Below are positions 1 through 8,707 of a DNA stretch of 48,939 bases, in pieces. Source of the DNA: Rikenella microfusus (GTDB lineage: Bacteria > Bacteroidota > Bacteroidia > Bacteroidales > VadinHA17); contig DZBJ01000007.1 in the NCBI GenBank assembly GCA_022736275.1, positions 1 through 48,939 on the forward strand, written 5' to 3'. The notes beneath the pieces are model-generated. The model was not told the origin of the DNA and did not search any database. It was given only the letters and a program-made list of their open reading frames with translations. The position numbers and the translations under genes were made by a program. How positions within the stretch are numbered: the stretch's first letter is position 1; each line of letters begins with the position of its first letter.

Positions 1-608
1 TCATCGCCAACGGGCATTACCAGGCCGAAGAGCAGGGCGAATTCATCAGGGAATTTGATGCTTTCTGCGCCGGGTTCAGCAATGTGGAACGGGAGGGATA
101 CGATGAACCTCAGGGATTAAGCTTCCTGTGGAACAGGATCATTCACAGGGCAACATCTGAGAACATCCTGATCCTGAATGATGACATAATGATTAAGACG
201 GGCTTCAGGCGCTTCGTTGAAGAGTCGGGAATTGTCCGGGCGCCGGCAGCAACAATTAATTCATCGTGGAGTCACTTCAAGATATCACGGTCTGTAATAG
301 AGAAGGTCGGGTTGTTTGATGAGGGATTCATGGAGATCGGAGGGGAGGATGATGATTACATTGCCAGGATGGCAATGCATGGTCTTTCACCGGGAAACTT
401 CAGCACTTTTTCACTGAGGAAGTCTTCTCCGGGCAGAAAAAGTTCAGGTGGAGTCAATTCATACGGGAAGGTAATCGCTGAACAGCTAGGGGGATACAGT
501 ACGGCCAATACTGAATACCTTCAGTCGAAGTGGGAGACCTCGGACAGACATTTTGAAGGGGCGGTTGAGATAAAGGGCCGCAGGATCAGATACTGGAAGC
601 TAAAGTAA
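1..608 (+). CDS. Glycosyltransferase, GT2-like (5' truncated by window edge)
   Basis: The reading frame is open from base 3 with no start in view, so the gene begins upstream. A GTG at 84 is only an internal codon. The visible part contains an LNDDIMI stretch, which resembles the acidic DxD-type metal/nucleotide-sugar site of GT-A enzymes. Further on is GLFDEGFMEIGGEDDDYIARM, the pattern typical of the acceptor/catalytic half of family 2 glycosyltransferases. The C-terminal ~70 residues are basic and less typical. It would transfer a sugar from an activated donor to a growing glycan at the cytoplasmic face. It ends 19 bases before the flippase gene on the same strand. The family assignment rests on short motifs and the sugar specificity cannot be read. 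Confidence 0.65.
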   Translation, partial: IANGHYQAEEQGEFIREFDAFCAGFSNVEREGYDEPQGLSFLWNRIIHRATSENILILNDDIMIKTGFRRFVEESGIVRAPAATINSSWSHFKISRSVIEKVGLFDEGFMEIGGEDDDYIARMAMHGLSPGNFSTFSLRKSSPGRKSSGGVNSYGKVIAEQLGGYSTANTEYLQSKWETSDRHFEGAVEIKGRRIRYWKLK

Positions 609-627
609 AAATCTTTAAAATATATAT

Positions 628-2094
628 TTGACCTCTCTAAAGGCACAAACCACCAAGGGGCTTTTCTGGAGTTTTCTGGATTCATTCGGGGTTTACCTGA
701 TCAAGTTCTGCTTCAGCATCTTCATAGCCCGTACCCTGTCGCCAGGAGACTACGGGGTCATGGGCATGATAATAATTTTCATTTCGCTTGGGCAATTGCT
801 GTCAGAGGGTGGCTTTGCCATGGCGCTTGTCCAGAAGAAGGAGGCTGCCGAGGCTGACTATTCAACTGTCTTCTGGTTCAACAGTATTGCCGGGATCATA
901 ATTTATACAATTCTCTTTTTTTCAGCAGGCGCAATTGCTGATTTTTTCAGGACTCCTCAGCTTACAGGTGTCACAAGGGTTGCTGCCCTGGTTATAGTGA
1001 TCAATGCACTGGTAACGGTTCAGTCGGTTCAACTGGCCCGCCGGATGGAGTTTAAAAAGCAGGCAGTGATCAACCTGGTTTCTGCATTGTTTTCCGGAAC
1101 CACGGGTATTATTCTTGCGCTCAGGGGTTTCGGAGTCTGGGCACTGGTGTTTCAGACAGTAGCCGGCAGCATTGTAAATCTTGCAGGGTTATGGCTGACA
1201 TCGGGATGGAGGCCGGTGGCCGTCTTTGACAGAAGTTCATTCAGATCACTTGCAAGTTACGGGTACAAGATATTTCTACAGGGTTTTGGAGATGTAGTGT
1301 TCACGAAGATTTACTTTCCGCTTATCGGAAGATTTTTTTCTGTTGACCAGCTTGGATTTTACAGCAACTCGAACAGGTTTTATGATCTGTTTGTAAGGCA
1401 GGTATCCTCTTCTGTAAACAGGGTGGTTTTTCCTGCCTTCTCATCAATTCAGGAAGAGAAGGAGAGGTTTGCTTCCAACTATACAAAATCATTCGGGATG
1501 CTTGCCTTTGTCATGTCACTGCTGATGCTTGTCCTGATAATTTCATCAGGACAGTTCGTGGAGATTTTCCTGGGAACAAAGTGGATGCCGACCGTTCCGC
1601 TGATGATAGTTTTCTTTATCGAGGGCTTCTACTTTCCGCTCCTGATGCTAAACCAGAACCTCCTCAGCGCTCTCGGGCTGAGCGGAAAGGCACTGCAAAC
1701 GGACATTGTTAAAAAGAGCCTTACCCTCATCAGTATCATCCTCACCTTCAGATATGGCATCAAGGCGCTGATAATAGGGCAGGTTATAAGTACATTTGTG
1801 GCCTTTGTCCTCTCTTCGATTGCAATAATGAAGCAGCTTGGATTACCGGCAGGATCGTTTCTCAGGCCATTATATCCCGTTTTTCTTCTGGCTGCAGCCT
1901 GTTTTCTCGCCGATGATCTGCTGATTGACAGGTTTATCACATCAAAGCCACTTCTTCTGACCGTGAAGATTACACTGATACCGGCCATTTATCTGGTTAC
2001 CAGTCATATCCTGAAGGTTCCATCATTTACGGAACTGAGAACAATGTTTGCCCGGATTTATACTAAAGGTTCAGCACCGCAGGAGAATGGCTAA
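628..2094 (+). CDS. Polysaccharide flippase, Wzx/MOP family (WzxC/TuaB-like)
   Basis: A 488-residue, highly hydrophobic protein with many transmembrane segments spread over its whole length, as in oligosaccharide flippases of the MOP superfamily (usual length 450-500). The N-terminus (TTKGLFWSFLDSFGVYLIKF, then ARTLSPGDYGVMGM) is the pattern of the WzxC/TuaB branch. Its expected role is to move lipid-linked oligosaccharide repeat units across the inner membrane before polymerisation. The start is a TTG at 628. No in-frame ATG lies close enough to keep the conserved N-terminal helix, so TTG is preferred. It overlaps the next glycosyltransferase gene by 8 bases, suggesting translational coupling. 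The family is secure; the substrate is unknown. Confidence 0.88.
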   Translation: MTSLKAQTTKGLFWSFLDSFGVYLIKFCFSIFIARTLSPGDYGVMGMIIIFISLGQLLSEGGFAMALVQKKEAAEADYSTVFWFNSIAGIIIYTILFFSAGAIADFFRTPQLTGVTRVAALVIVINALVTVQSVQLARRMEFKKQAVINLVSALFSGTTGIILALRGFGVWALVFQTVAGSIVNLAGLWLTSGWRPVAVFDRSSFRSLASYGYKIFLQGFGDVVFTKIYFPLIGRFFSVDQLGFYSNSNRFYDLFVRQVSSSVNRVVFPAFSSIQEEKERFASNYTKSFGMLAFVMSLLMLVLIISSGQFVEIFLGTKWMPTVPLMIVFFIEGFYFPLLMLNQNLLSALGLSGKALQTDIVKKSLTLISIILTFRYGIKALIIGQVISTFVAFVLSSIAIMKQLGLPAGSFLRPLYPVFLLAAACFLADDLLIDRFITSKPLLLTVKITLIPAIYLVTSHILKVPSFTELRTMFARIYTKGSAPQENG

Positions 2095-3253
2095 AACCTT
2101 TGTGACTCTCTTTCCGTATTACCAGGACCATCATTTCTACAAGGATCCCGGTCAGGTGCCATACAGGATTTCCAGGGAAGGATTTGAAGCCCGGATTGTA
2201 CGGTTGCAGTCGGATGATCTGCTGCCGGTAACCGAAAAGCAGATCAGGGTAACCCAGGTAAGGCCTATATTCGGGCGCAATGCAGGCAACCTGTCATTGT
2301 TGTTCTGGTTGCTCCGTAACAGCCGGAGAACAGACATCCTGAACCTGTTTCATCTGACCTGGCAGTCACTCCTGGCAGCATGGTTGTTTAAGATCTTCAA
2401 CAGGAGTGGCTTTGTCTGGGTAAAAATGGACAATTGCCATGCCTCCGGAAGGTATGATTGGGAGTATGTTCTGAACAGGGAGAAGAGTGCCTCAACCCTT
2501 AAAGAGAGGTTTAAGGAAGGTCTCATGCGCCGACGGTTTATCAGGTCCGTTGATTTGTGGAGCGTGGAGGATGAGGAAAGCAGGGATTACTATGAGAGCA
2601 GTTACCCGGCATTCAGGGGGAAGATCATAACTCTCTATAACGGTCACTGTGCTGACATACTGAATTATACCGTGCGCAGAGAATTCAGCGACAAAGAGAA
2701 GATTATCGTTAATGCCGGAAGACTGGGAACCCACCAGAAGGCATCGGATGTTCTGCTGGAGGCATTCAGAAGTGTTGCACCCTTCACTGACTATGACCTT
2801 CACCTGGCAGGTACAATGGAGCCCGGCTTCATTCCGTGGTATGAAGCATTCATTAACGCCAATCCTGATCTGAAGCACCGTATAACATATCACGGAGCTC
2901 TTGATACCGGGGATCTTTTCGGTCTTTATGACAGGTCGAGAATTCTCTGCATGCCTTCAAGGTATGAGGGACTTGCCCTGGTTTTTTGCGAAGCAATGTA
3001 CTTCGGCAATGCGGTTGTGACCACCGGCGCAGTGTCGGTAGCCGGCATCATCAGGAATGAATCTGCCGGCGAAGTAGCAGAACGATCAGATAAGGAGGCT
3101 GTGGCGGAGTCGTTGCTGGTTCTCTTAAGGAACCCATCCGCAGCTGAGTCATCAGGAAATAATGCCAGGCGATTTGCCGACAAGCACTTCAGCTGGCCTG
3201 TGATCATCAGGGGTCTGGTCACCGAACTGGAAAAGAGATCAAAACAGGGGTAA
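2087..3253 (+). CDS. Glycosyltransferase, GT4-like (GT-B fold)
   Basis: Probable retaining GT4 glycosyltransferase. The C-terminal half has a typical GT-B donor-binding domain: IIVNAGRLGTHQKASDVLLEA, then LHLAGTMEPG, then a SRYEGLALVFCEAM segment that matches the E-x7-E nucleotide-sugar motif. The open frame extends upstream to a TTG at 2048. The ATG at 2087 is preferred because AGGAG lies immediately before it and its overlap with the flippase stop is short; this gives 388 residues, normal for the family. Its position after a Wzx gene places it in repeat-unit assembly at the cytoplasmic membrane. Acceptor and sugar are unknown. Confidence 0.85.
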   Translation: MAKTFVTLFPYYQDHHFYKDPGQVPYRISREGFEARIVRLQSDDLLPVTEKQIRVTQVRPIFGRNAGNLSLLFWLLRNSRRTDILNLFHLTWQSLLAAWLFKIFNRSGFVWVKMDNCHASGRYDWEYVLNREKSASTLKERFKEGLMRRRFIRSVDLWSVEDEESRDYYESSYPAFRGKIITLYNGHCADILNYTVRREFSDKEKIIVNAGRLGTHQKASDVLLEAFRSVAPFTDYDLHLAGTMEPGFIPWYEAFINANPDLKHRITYHGALDTGDLFGLYDRSRILCMPSRYEGLALVFCEAMYFGNAVVTTGAVSVAGIIRNESAGEVAERSDKEAVAESLLVLLRNPSAAESSGNNARRFADKHFSWPVIIRGLVTELEKRSKQG

Positions 3254-3258
3254 AGAAG

Positions 3259-4014
3259 GTGAAAATAAGCCTTGAGACAATAAATAACTGGAGGGAACGG
3301 ATAAACAGGTACGGGCTGATTAATTCGTTGAGATTATTGTATTTCCTTCACCGCGACGGGGAGTTTAGCATACGGATAAACGGCAGGAAATTCTTTCTGC
3401 GGGGCAGATCGGTTGATTTCACTGTCTTAAACAGCATCTTCGGCAAGGGAGAGTATGATATCGAGCCGGGTTTTGTTCCTGAGGTAATTATTGATGCCGG
3501 AGCAAACACGGGCGCTTCTGCGCTCTATTTCAAAATGAGGTTTCCCGGAGCCCGGATCATAGCTGTCGAACCCGAGATTTCCAACTTCGGGCTTCTCTGC
3601 CGTAACCTGGAGGGCTGTCCGGGAGTGACATGCATCAACGCAGCGCTATGGATCAGGGACGGCTGGCTTTCACTGAGGAATCCTTCGGCTGACCACTACG
3701 CCTATCAGTTTGATGATATTTCCGGAACTGACGGTACTGTCAGGTGTATGACCATGTCAACACTTATGGCTGACGCAGGGGTGGAGACGGTTGATATTCT
3801 CAAGATGGACATTGAGGGGGCTGAATATCAGATATTAAGCTCGGGCAACTACGAATGGCTGCCGAGAGTGAGGATCCTGATTGCCGAATTGCATGAATAC
3901 ATCTGCCCGGGGGTTGAAGATCTGTTCAGGAAGGCGTCAGATACGGTCCCGCACAGACTGTTTGTCAGGGGAGAGAACACGGTTTTGATCAATACAGGAC
4001 TGATCCGGTCATGA
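3259..4014 (+). CDS. FkbM family methyltransferase
   Basis: A 251-residue protein. The SAM-binding motif I is clear at about residues 76-85 (VIIDAGANTG), followed by IIAVEPE (motif II acidic residue) and the FkbM signature VDILKMDIEGAEYQIL. FkbM enzymes are SAM-dependent O-methyltransferases, often found in surface polysaccharide clusters where they methylate sugar hydroxyls. The GTG at 3259 starts 5 bases after the previous stop. Family assignment is strong; the methylated position and sugar are inferred only from the neighbourhood. Confidence 0.88.
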   Translation: MKISLETINNWRERINRYGLINSLRLLYFLHRDGEFSIRINGRKFFLRGRSVDFTVLNSIFGKGEYDIEPGFVPEVIIDAGANTGASALYFKMRFPGARIIAVEPEISNFGLLCRNLEGCPGVTCINAALWIRDGWLSLRNPSADHYAYQFDDISGTDGTVRCMTMSTLMADAGVETVDILKMDIEGAEYQILSSGNYEWLPRVRILIAELHEYICPGVEDLFRKASDTVPHRLFVRGENTVLINTGLIRS

Positions 4015-4017
4015 ATT

Positions 4018-5517
4018 GTGCCAGGTGATATGGGCCAGGTAAAAGAGCATATGGCATCTGACAATCCTAAAAGGATTACAGGCAGGAGTGAAAACACGAC
4101 CGGCAAGTCGTTAGTATGGTTTTTTGCCCTTGTTGCAGTCACCTTCGTGACTACCTATTTTGCGCCTCCCGTCATCGCTTCCATCTGGTATGCAGCTCTT
4201 CTGGTGATGTATTACTTTTCCGATGACGAGCCGTTGTGGTTGGCATTTTTTCTTGTGACAATAGACGGGTTCATGGGATTTTTCGGGCTGTATGAAGTTT
4301 CAATGCAGATTCTTCCGGGCATGCCGGCAGTCGAAATATCGCAGATTTATATCCTGCTAACTGTGGTCAAGGCACTTCAGAAGAAAAACAGGGTAAAGGT
4401 CTTTTACATAGAATACATGCAGGTTCTCGGCGGCTATGTTGTCTTTCTGATCCTGTGGGGACAACTGATGGGCTTGTCCGGAGGGCTGAATGTTTATTTC
4501 AGGGTGCTGAAGACTACGCTGCCTTTTCTGCTCTTCTTTTCCCTGCCGAACCTGTTAACGGGTATAAGGGACTACAAGAGGTTCTTCAGTATAATATTCA
4601 TTGTCATAATTCTTGCGTTGGGAACTCAGCTTCACACTCTTTTTACCGGGTCGCATCCGCTGGAAACCATAAGTCCGGATACAACTGGGTCTGTGGATAC
4701 GGATGACTTCAGGGTTTTCTACAGTGTCACGGCTACTCTTATCGGGTTGTTCGGGGCGCTCTTTTTCCTGAGCATGGATCGCGGCGGGGTATTCAGTATC
4801 TGGGTGCTTCTTCTGATTGTTTTTTCATCGCTGATGATTGCAGTCATATCTGCCACGAGGGGCTGGATGATTGCTTTTGCCATCATAACACTGCTTTCAC
4901 TGATGACCATAAGGAGGGTTGGGCCCCTGAAGCTGGCAGGATTTGTAGTTGTCACAGGTCTGTTTGTTTTGCTGGCGTTGTCTAACGACACGGTCAGCAG
5001 CCAGTTAAAGTACTCAGGAGAGAGGCTGGTGAAACTTGAGTCGGTTGGCGAAGGGGATATAACTGCCGAGGGAACGCTTCAGCGGCTTAACATCAGGAAA
5101 CCAAGGGTGATAAGGATATGGAAGGAGAACCCGCTTTTCGGATGGGGCTTTTCGGATGTCTATTACAGCAACAGTGACGGGCATGTGGGTAATTTTAATC
5201 TCCTTATGTTCTCAGGAGTAGCAGGTCTGTCATTACTCTACGGATTTCTGATATATTTTTCCTACATGCTCTACCTGTCATACAGACGTCTTCCCCGTTC
5301 ATCGCCGGTAAAGAGATCAGGTCTCATCTTCCTGGTTTTTCTGGCCGGGTGGTTTGTAATACATTCCACCAGCGGACAGCAGTTTGGCTTCAGCGCCATT
5401 CCTCTCCAGGCAATGCCACAGGCTGTCTTTCTGAGCCTGGGGGCGTTACAATACAGTAATTCATTAAAATATTTACCCGTAAAACATGTTCGACAGAACC
5501 CTCATCCTCTGCCCTAA
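4018..5517 (+). CDS. O-antigen polymerase/ligase-like membrane protein (Wzy/WaaL type)
   Basis: A 499-residue polytopic membrane protein with about ten or more hydrophobic segments. It has a large hydrophilic loop near residues 320-390 containing RIWKENPLFGWGFSDVYY and HVGNF, the pattern of the periplasmic loop of O-antigen ligase/polymerase (Wzy_C-like) proteins. Together with the upstream Wzx it suggests a Wzx/Wzy-dependent assembly route, where this protein links repeat units or transfers glycan to an acceptor. The GTG at 4018 is the longest start; ATG codons at 4030 and 4051 are alternatives. The end overlaps the next gene by 32 bases. Sequence alone cannot separate polymerase from ligase. 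Confidence 0.72.
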   Translation: MPGDMGQVKEHMASDNPKRITGRSENTTGKSLVWFFALVAVTFVTTYFAPPVIASIWYAALLVMYYFSDDEPLWLAFFLVTIDGFMGFFGLYEVSMQILPGMPAVEISQIYILLTVVKALQKKNRVKVFYIEYMQVLGGYVVFLILWGQLMGLSGGLNVYFRVLKTTLPFLLFFSLPNLLTGIRDYKRFFSIIFIVIILALGTQLHTLFTGSHPLETISPDTTGSVDTDDFRVFYSVTATLIGLFGALFFLSMDRGGVFSIWVLLLIVFSSLMIAVISATRGWMIAFAIITLLSLMTIRRVGPLKLAGFVVVTGLFVLLALSNDTVSSQLKYSGERLVKLESVGEGDITAEGTLQRLNIRKPRVIRIWKENPLFGWGFSDVYYSNSDGHVGNFNLLMFSGVAGLSLLYGFLIYFSYMLYLSYRRLPRSSPVKRSGLIFLVFLAGWFVIHSTSGQQFGFSAIPLQAMPQAVFLSLGALQYSNSLKYLPVKHVRQNPHPLP

Positions 5518-6544
5518 GAGATACTCAGTATATGATCTGCTACGTTCGATCCTGTCGGGGATGTCAGGAGAGATCCGCGGATTCGATGTGAATGACCACC
5601 TGGGCAGCCGCAAACTCTGGCTGAATGCACAAGCTTTCAGGTTTCCCGGTTCTCTGAGAGGCAGCTGGGAAAGATATTTCCTGCGTACGGCAAATGAGTC
5701 TTTGCTCAGGGAGATTAATAATTTTCAGCCTGATATGGTGCTGGTTTACAACTCGGAGTACCTCCTTCCGGAGACCTGTGCCTTAATAAGGAAAAGGTCA
5801 AAACTGGTCTTTTATCTTGGAGACAGTCCATTCTATACTCCCCACAGCAACTGGTTCCTTGCAAGCCTTACCTATGCTGACCTGATACTGGCGCCCGACA
5901 GCTTCTGGATCTCCCAGCTAAATACAGTGGGTCTGAGTGCAACGATGCATTTCATCCCCGGGATCGATGAGAAGCTGTACTTCAGGGTCAGGGGTGAAAA
6001 TATACCTGTGGATACAGGAAGTTCCGAGATCCTTTATGTAGGAGCTAATTACCTGAATTCATGGGGCTTCAAGAAAGCGATGCTGATGAGCAAATTCACT
6101 TCGTTTGACCTCAGGATTTACGGTAACAGTGCATGGAAACGCTGGTTTGATCTTTTTCCTGAGCTGAGGTCAGCATTTATTGAGACTGGCTATATCGATA
6201 CTGCAAAAGTAAACCTGATGTTTAACAGAACTAAAATTGTTCCTGTTGACGGGAATCCTGCTATCATAAATGGCGTTCATCTCAGGCTCATGGAAGCTCT
6301 GGGTGCCGGCACCCTGCCACTTACCGAATACCGGCAGGATATTGACAAACTTATATTTGAAGGTTCCGGCCTGGAGATACCATTCATCAGGGACTATAGC
6401 AAGGCTTCGGATGTGGCCGGTTACTGGCTGTGGCATGACCGTGAAAGAGAGGAGACGGCCGAAGCGATGCGCTCATTTGTGCTGAAAAAATACAGTTCGG
6501 GAGAAAATGCCGCAAGACTTTCCGAAAGGCTGTTGAAAACATGA
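5486..6544 (+). CDS. CgeB-like glycosyltransferase
   Basis: A 352-residue soluble protein. The N-terminal half has FQPDMVLVYNSEYLLPETC and KLVFYLGDSPFYTPHS, resembling the N-terminal domain of CgeB/DUF3880 proteins. The C-terminal half resembles a GT-B donor domain (ILYVGANYL, then HLRLMEALGAGTLPLTEY). Such proteins are predicted glycosyltransferases in spore-coat, flagellin and capsule loci. The ATG at 5486 lies 32 bases inside the preceding membrane-protein gene, and the gene ends in an ATGA overlap with the next one, so translation is probably coupled. The catalytic assignment is inferred from family resemblance. Confidence 0.68.
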   Translation: MFDRTLILCPKRYSVYDLLRSILSGMSGEIRGFDVNDHLGSRKLWLNAQAFRFPGSLRGSWERYFLRTANESLLREINNFQPDMVLVYNSEYLLPETCALIRKRSKLVFYLGDSPFYTPHSNWFLASLTYADLILAPDSFWISQLNTVGLSATMHFIPGIDEKLYFRVRGENIPVDTGSSEILYVGANYLNSWGFKKAMLMSKFTSFDLRIYGNSAWKRWFDLFPELRSAFIETGYIDTAKVNLMFNRTKIVPVDGNPAIINGVHLRLMEALGAGTLPLTEYRQDIDKLIFEGSGLEIPFIRDYSKASDVAGYWLWHDREREETAEAMRSFVLKKYSSGENAARLSERLLKT

Positions 6545-7620
6545 GTACTGATAAACGGCGAAAAATACATTTTGTGCATTTAACCTCGGCCCCCGGTGGT
6601 CTTGAGGTGCTTTTGCCACGACTCATTCGGGCCCTCCATGACTGCGACTTTAAGGCCTTCGTCATCAGGCCCCAGCCACTTAACACACCTGATGTCTACG
6701 AAGGTGCAGGGATTGACCGGAAGTACGGATCATTGAACAATGTGCTTGCTGCTGCGAGGCTCTTCAGGTATTCAATAAGGAACAGGCAGGATATCTTCCA
6801 CGTTTTTAACACGGGACCCCTTTTCCTGCTGGCACTGAGGGTCGCCGGCGCAAAGAGGGTTGTCTATTCCATCCACGGAACATTATACTGGAAGAATTCT
6901 TTCCAAAGGATAATCATGAGAGCGCTATGGCGGCTGTCAGTATCAAACGGGCTTGTGGTTACCTCAAATTCAGACTACAGCAGGCAGGTCTTTCTCTCAG
7001 AGGTTCTGAGACCGCAGAGGGAGATTGAAATCATCTGCAATCCGGTTGACATTGAAGCCGGCGCTGCGAATGCGGCAAAGAAGGCGGACGGATTATTAAC
7101 CATCGGGTATGCAGGTCGCCTTGTCGCTGGCAAGAATCTCGATACATGGCTTACCGTTGCCCGAAGGCTGAGCGATGACTTCAGCAATGCAAGGTTTGTC
7201 CTGTTCGGCGACGGTGTTCTCAAATATGAGCTGATTAAGCTTGCTGAGGGGCTCGGTATTTCAGACAGGGTTTCCTTCAGGGGATTCATTAGGGATGTTG
7301 CTTCGTCCTATCATGAATGCGATGTTATGCTTTTCCTCTCCGGGAGGGAGTCATTCGGGAATGCCGTGGTGGAGTCTGTTCTGTGCGGAACACCGGTGAT
7401 TGCCTCTGACATCCCTGCATTCAGGGAAATACTGGCTAACTGGCAAAACTGCATTGTCGCACTGGATGACAATGTTGCCGGGCACATTGCCGAAAAGCTG
7501 AAAAACCTTCAAATCCTCAAGGGGTATCTTCCCGGGATGATCACTGAATTCCAGGCCAGATTTTCAATTGATCAGCACATATCAAAAGTAAGCAGGATTT
7601 ATGAAACCATATCTTCCTGA
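6541..7620 (+). CDS. Glycosyltransferase, GT4-like
   Basis: A 359-residue GT-B protein. Donor-domain hallmarks are TIGYAGRLVAGKNLDTWL, then ARFVLFGDGVLKYEL, RVSFRGFIRDV, and the E-x7-E region around GRESFGNAVVESVLCGTPVI. The N-terminus (VHLTSAPGGLEVLLPRLIRAL) has the glycine-rich acceptor-side loop usual for GT4. It would add one sugar to the repeat unit on its lipid carrier. The start is an ATGA overlap with the previous gene, and the end overlaps the deacetylase gene by 20 bases. Family confident, specificity unknown. Confidence 0.88.
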   Translation: MSTDKRRKIHFVHLTSAPGGLEVLLPRLIRALHDCDFKAFVIRPQPLNTPDVYEGAGIDRKYGSLNNVLAAARLFRYSIRNRQDIFHVFNTGPLFLLALRVAGAKRVVYSIHGTLYWKNSFQRIIMRALWRLSVSNGLVVTSNSDYSRQVFLSEVLRPQREIEIICNPVDIEAGAANAAKKADGLLTIGYAGRLVAGKNLDTWLTVARRLSDDFSNARFVLFGDGVLKYELIKLAEGLGISDRVSFRGFIRDVASSYHECDVMLFLSGRESFGNAVVESVLCGTPVIASDIPAFREILANWQNCIVALDDNVAGHIAEKLKNLQILKGYLPGMITEFQARFSIDQHISKVSRIYETISS

Positions 7621-8707
7621 TATCCCGGTTATCTATTTTCATTCGGTAGGTATCAGGAGCAATGACTGGTCCAGAAACTTTCTTACCGCATCCATTGAAG
7701 ATACAGACCGCTTTTTCAGGTTTCTTGCCGGAAGGTACACGAGCCTCCATCTGAAGGAGTATTATGACATCCGTTCCGGTTTATCCAAAGGTGTGACGAA
7801 TCCTATTGTGATCACTTTTGATGACGGGTATCTTGATAATTGGGTTTATGGATTCCCCCTGCTGAAGAAGTACTCCCTTAAGGCCACCATATTTGTATCA
7901 CCTGAATTTGTGGATGGTCGTGATATAGTACGGGGAGCTGATTCCGGACCGGGATTTTTATCATGGAGGGAGATGAGGGAGATGAAGTCATCGGGGCTGG
8001 TTGACATCCAGTCACATACCCTTACTCACACGAAATACTTTGTCTCTGACAGGCTGACGGGATTTCATCATCCCGGTAATGACATCCTTTATGCCGCAGG
8101 GAATCTTTTTCCTGAAAGAAAGCCTTATCACATTGGCGATAAGGAGTTTGAAAGGCTGCTACCATATGGCTATCCACTGTTTGAAGAAGAATCGGCAGTA
8201 ACTGCCAGGAGGGTTACTGTCAGTGATGATCTCATAAATGAAATTGTAACACAACTCGGCAAGTACGATTTCAGCAGATACGACTTCAGCGAGGCCTTTG
8301 CCAGGATCAGTGGCATTTATGAACATTACAGAAATAATAACCTGATTATTGTTCAAAGGGAGGGCGAGGAGGAGTATTCCGGGAGGGTCCGAAGGGAGAT
8401 AAATGGTTCAAGGGAGATAATTGAACGGGAGCTTGGCAGTAAGGTTGAGTTCCTCTGCTGGCCTCACGGCGATAATAATTCATTTCTGCACCGGAAGGCC
8501 CTTGAAGGAGGATATCTGATGACTACCATTGGCCAAGGTGCGATGGTTGAGGATGAAATTCCGTCCAGGATACCGGAAAGACTGGGAATCGATTATTCCT
8601 CTTTCAGGGGCCGAGTAAAGGCGCGGTTCAAACTGAAGGCATTTTCAGGATTGTTTCCCTACCGCCAGGCCGTGCTTTTTGCAAGGTCAGTAAAATCTGC
8701 ATTCTGA
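7601..8707 (+). CDS. Polysaccharide deacetylase (NodB homology, CE4)
   Basis: A 368-residue protein with the NodB homology domain. Motif 1 is TFDDGYLDN (catalytic-base and metal aspartates at about residues 74-75). The metal-binding HxxxH motif is SHTLTH (His139 and His143). There is no clear signal peptide, so it may act in the cytoplasm on lipid-linked intermediates. It is longer than a minimal NodB domain; residues ~150-270 form an insertion before the FLCWPHGDNN segment. Expected chemistry is metal-dependent removal of N- or O-acetyl groups from sugars. Its stop shares a base with the next gene's ATG. Confidence 0.85.
   Translation: MKPYLPDIPVIYFHSVGIRSNDWSRNFLTASIEDTDRFFRFLAGRYTSLHLKEYYDIRSGLSKGVTNPIVITFDDGYLDNWVYGFPLLKKYSLKATIFVSPEFVDGRDIVRGADSGPGFLSWREMREMKSSGLVDIQSHTLTHTKYFVSDRLTGFHHPGNDILYAAGNLFPERKPYHIGDKEFERLLPYGYPLFEEESAVTARRVTVSDDLINEIVTQLGKYDFSRYDFSEAFARISGIYEHYRNNNLIIVQREGEEEYSGRVRREINGSREIIERELGSKVEFLCWPHGDNNSFLHRKALEGGYLMTTIGQGAMVEDEIPSRIPERLGIDYSSFRGRVKARFKLKAFSGLFPYRQAVLFARSVKSAF

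Noticed and set aside
623..630. TATATTTG, a full -7 promoter match, before the flippase gene
   Set aside because: It overlaps the TTG start codon, so transcription would begin inside the coding sequence. It may be chance in AT-rich DNA.
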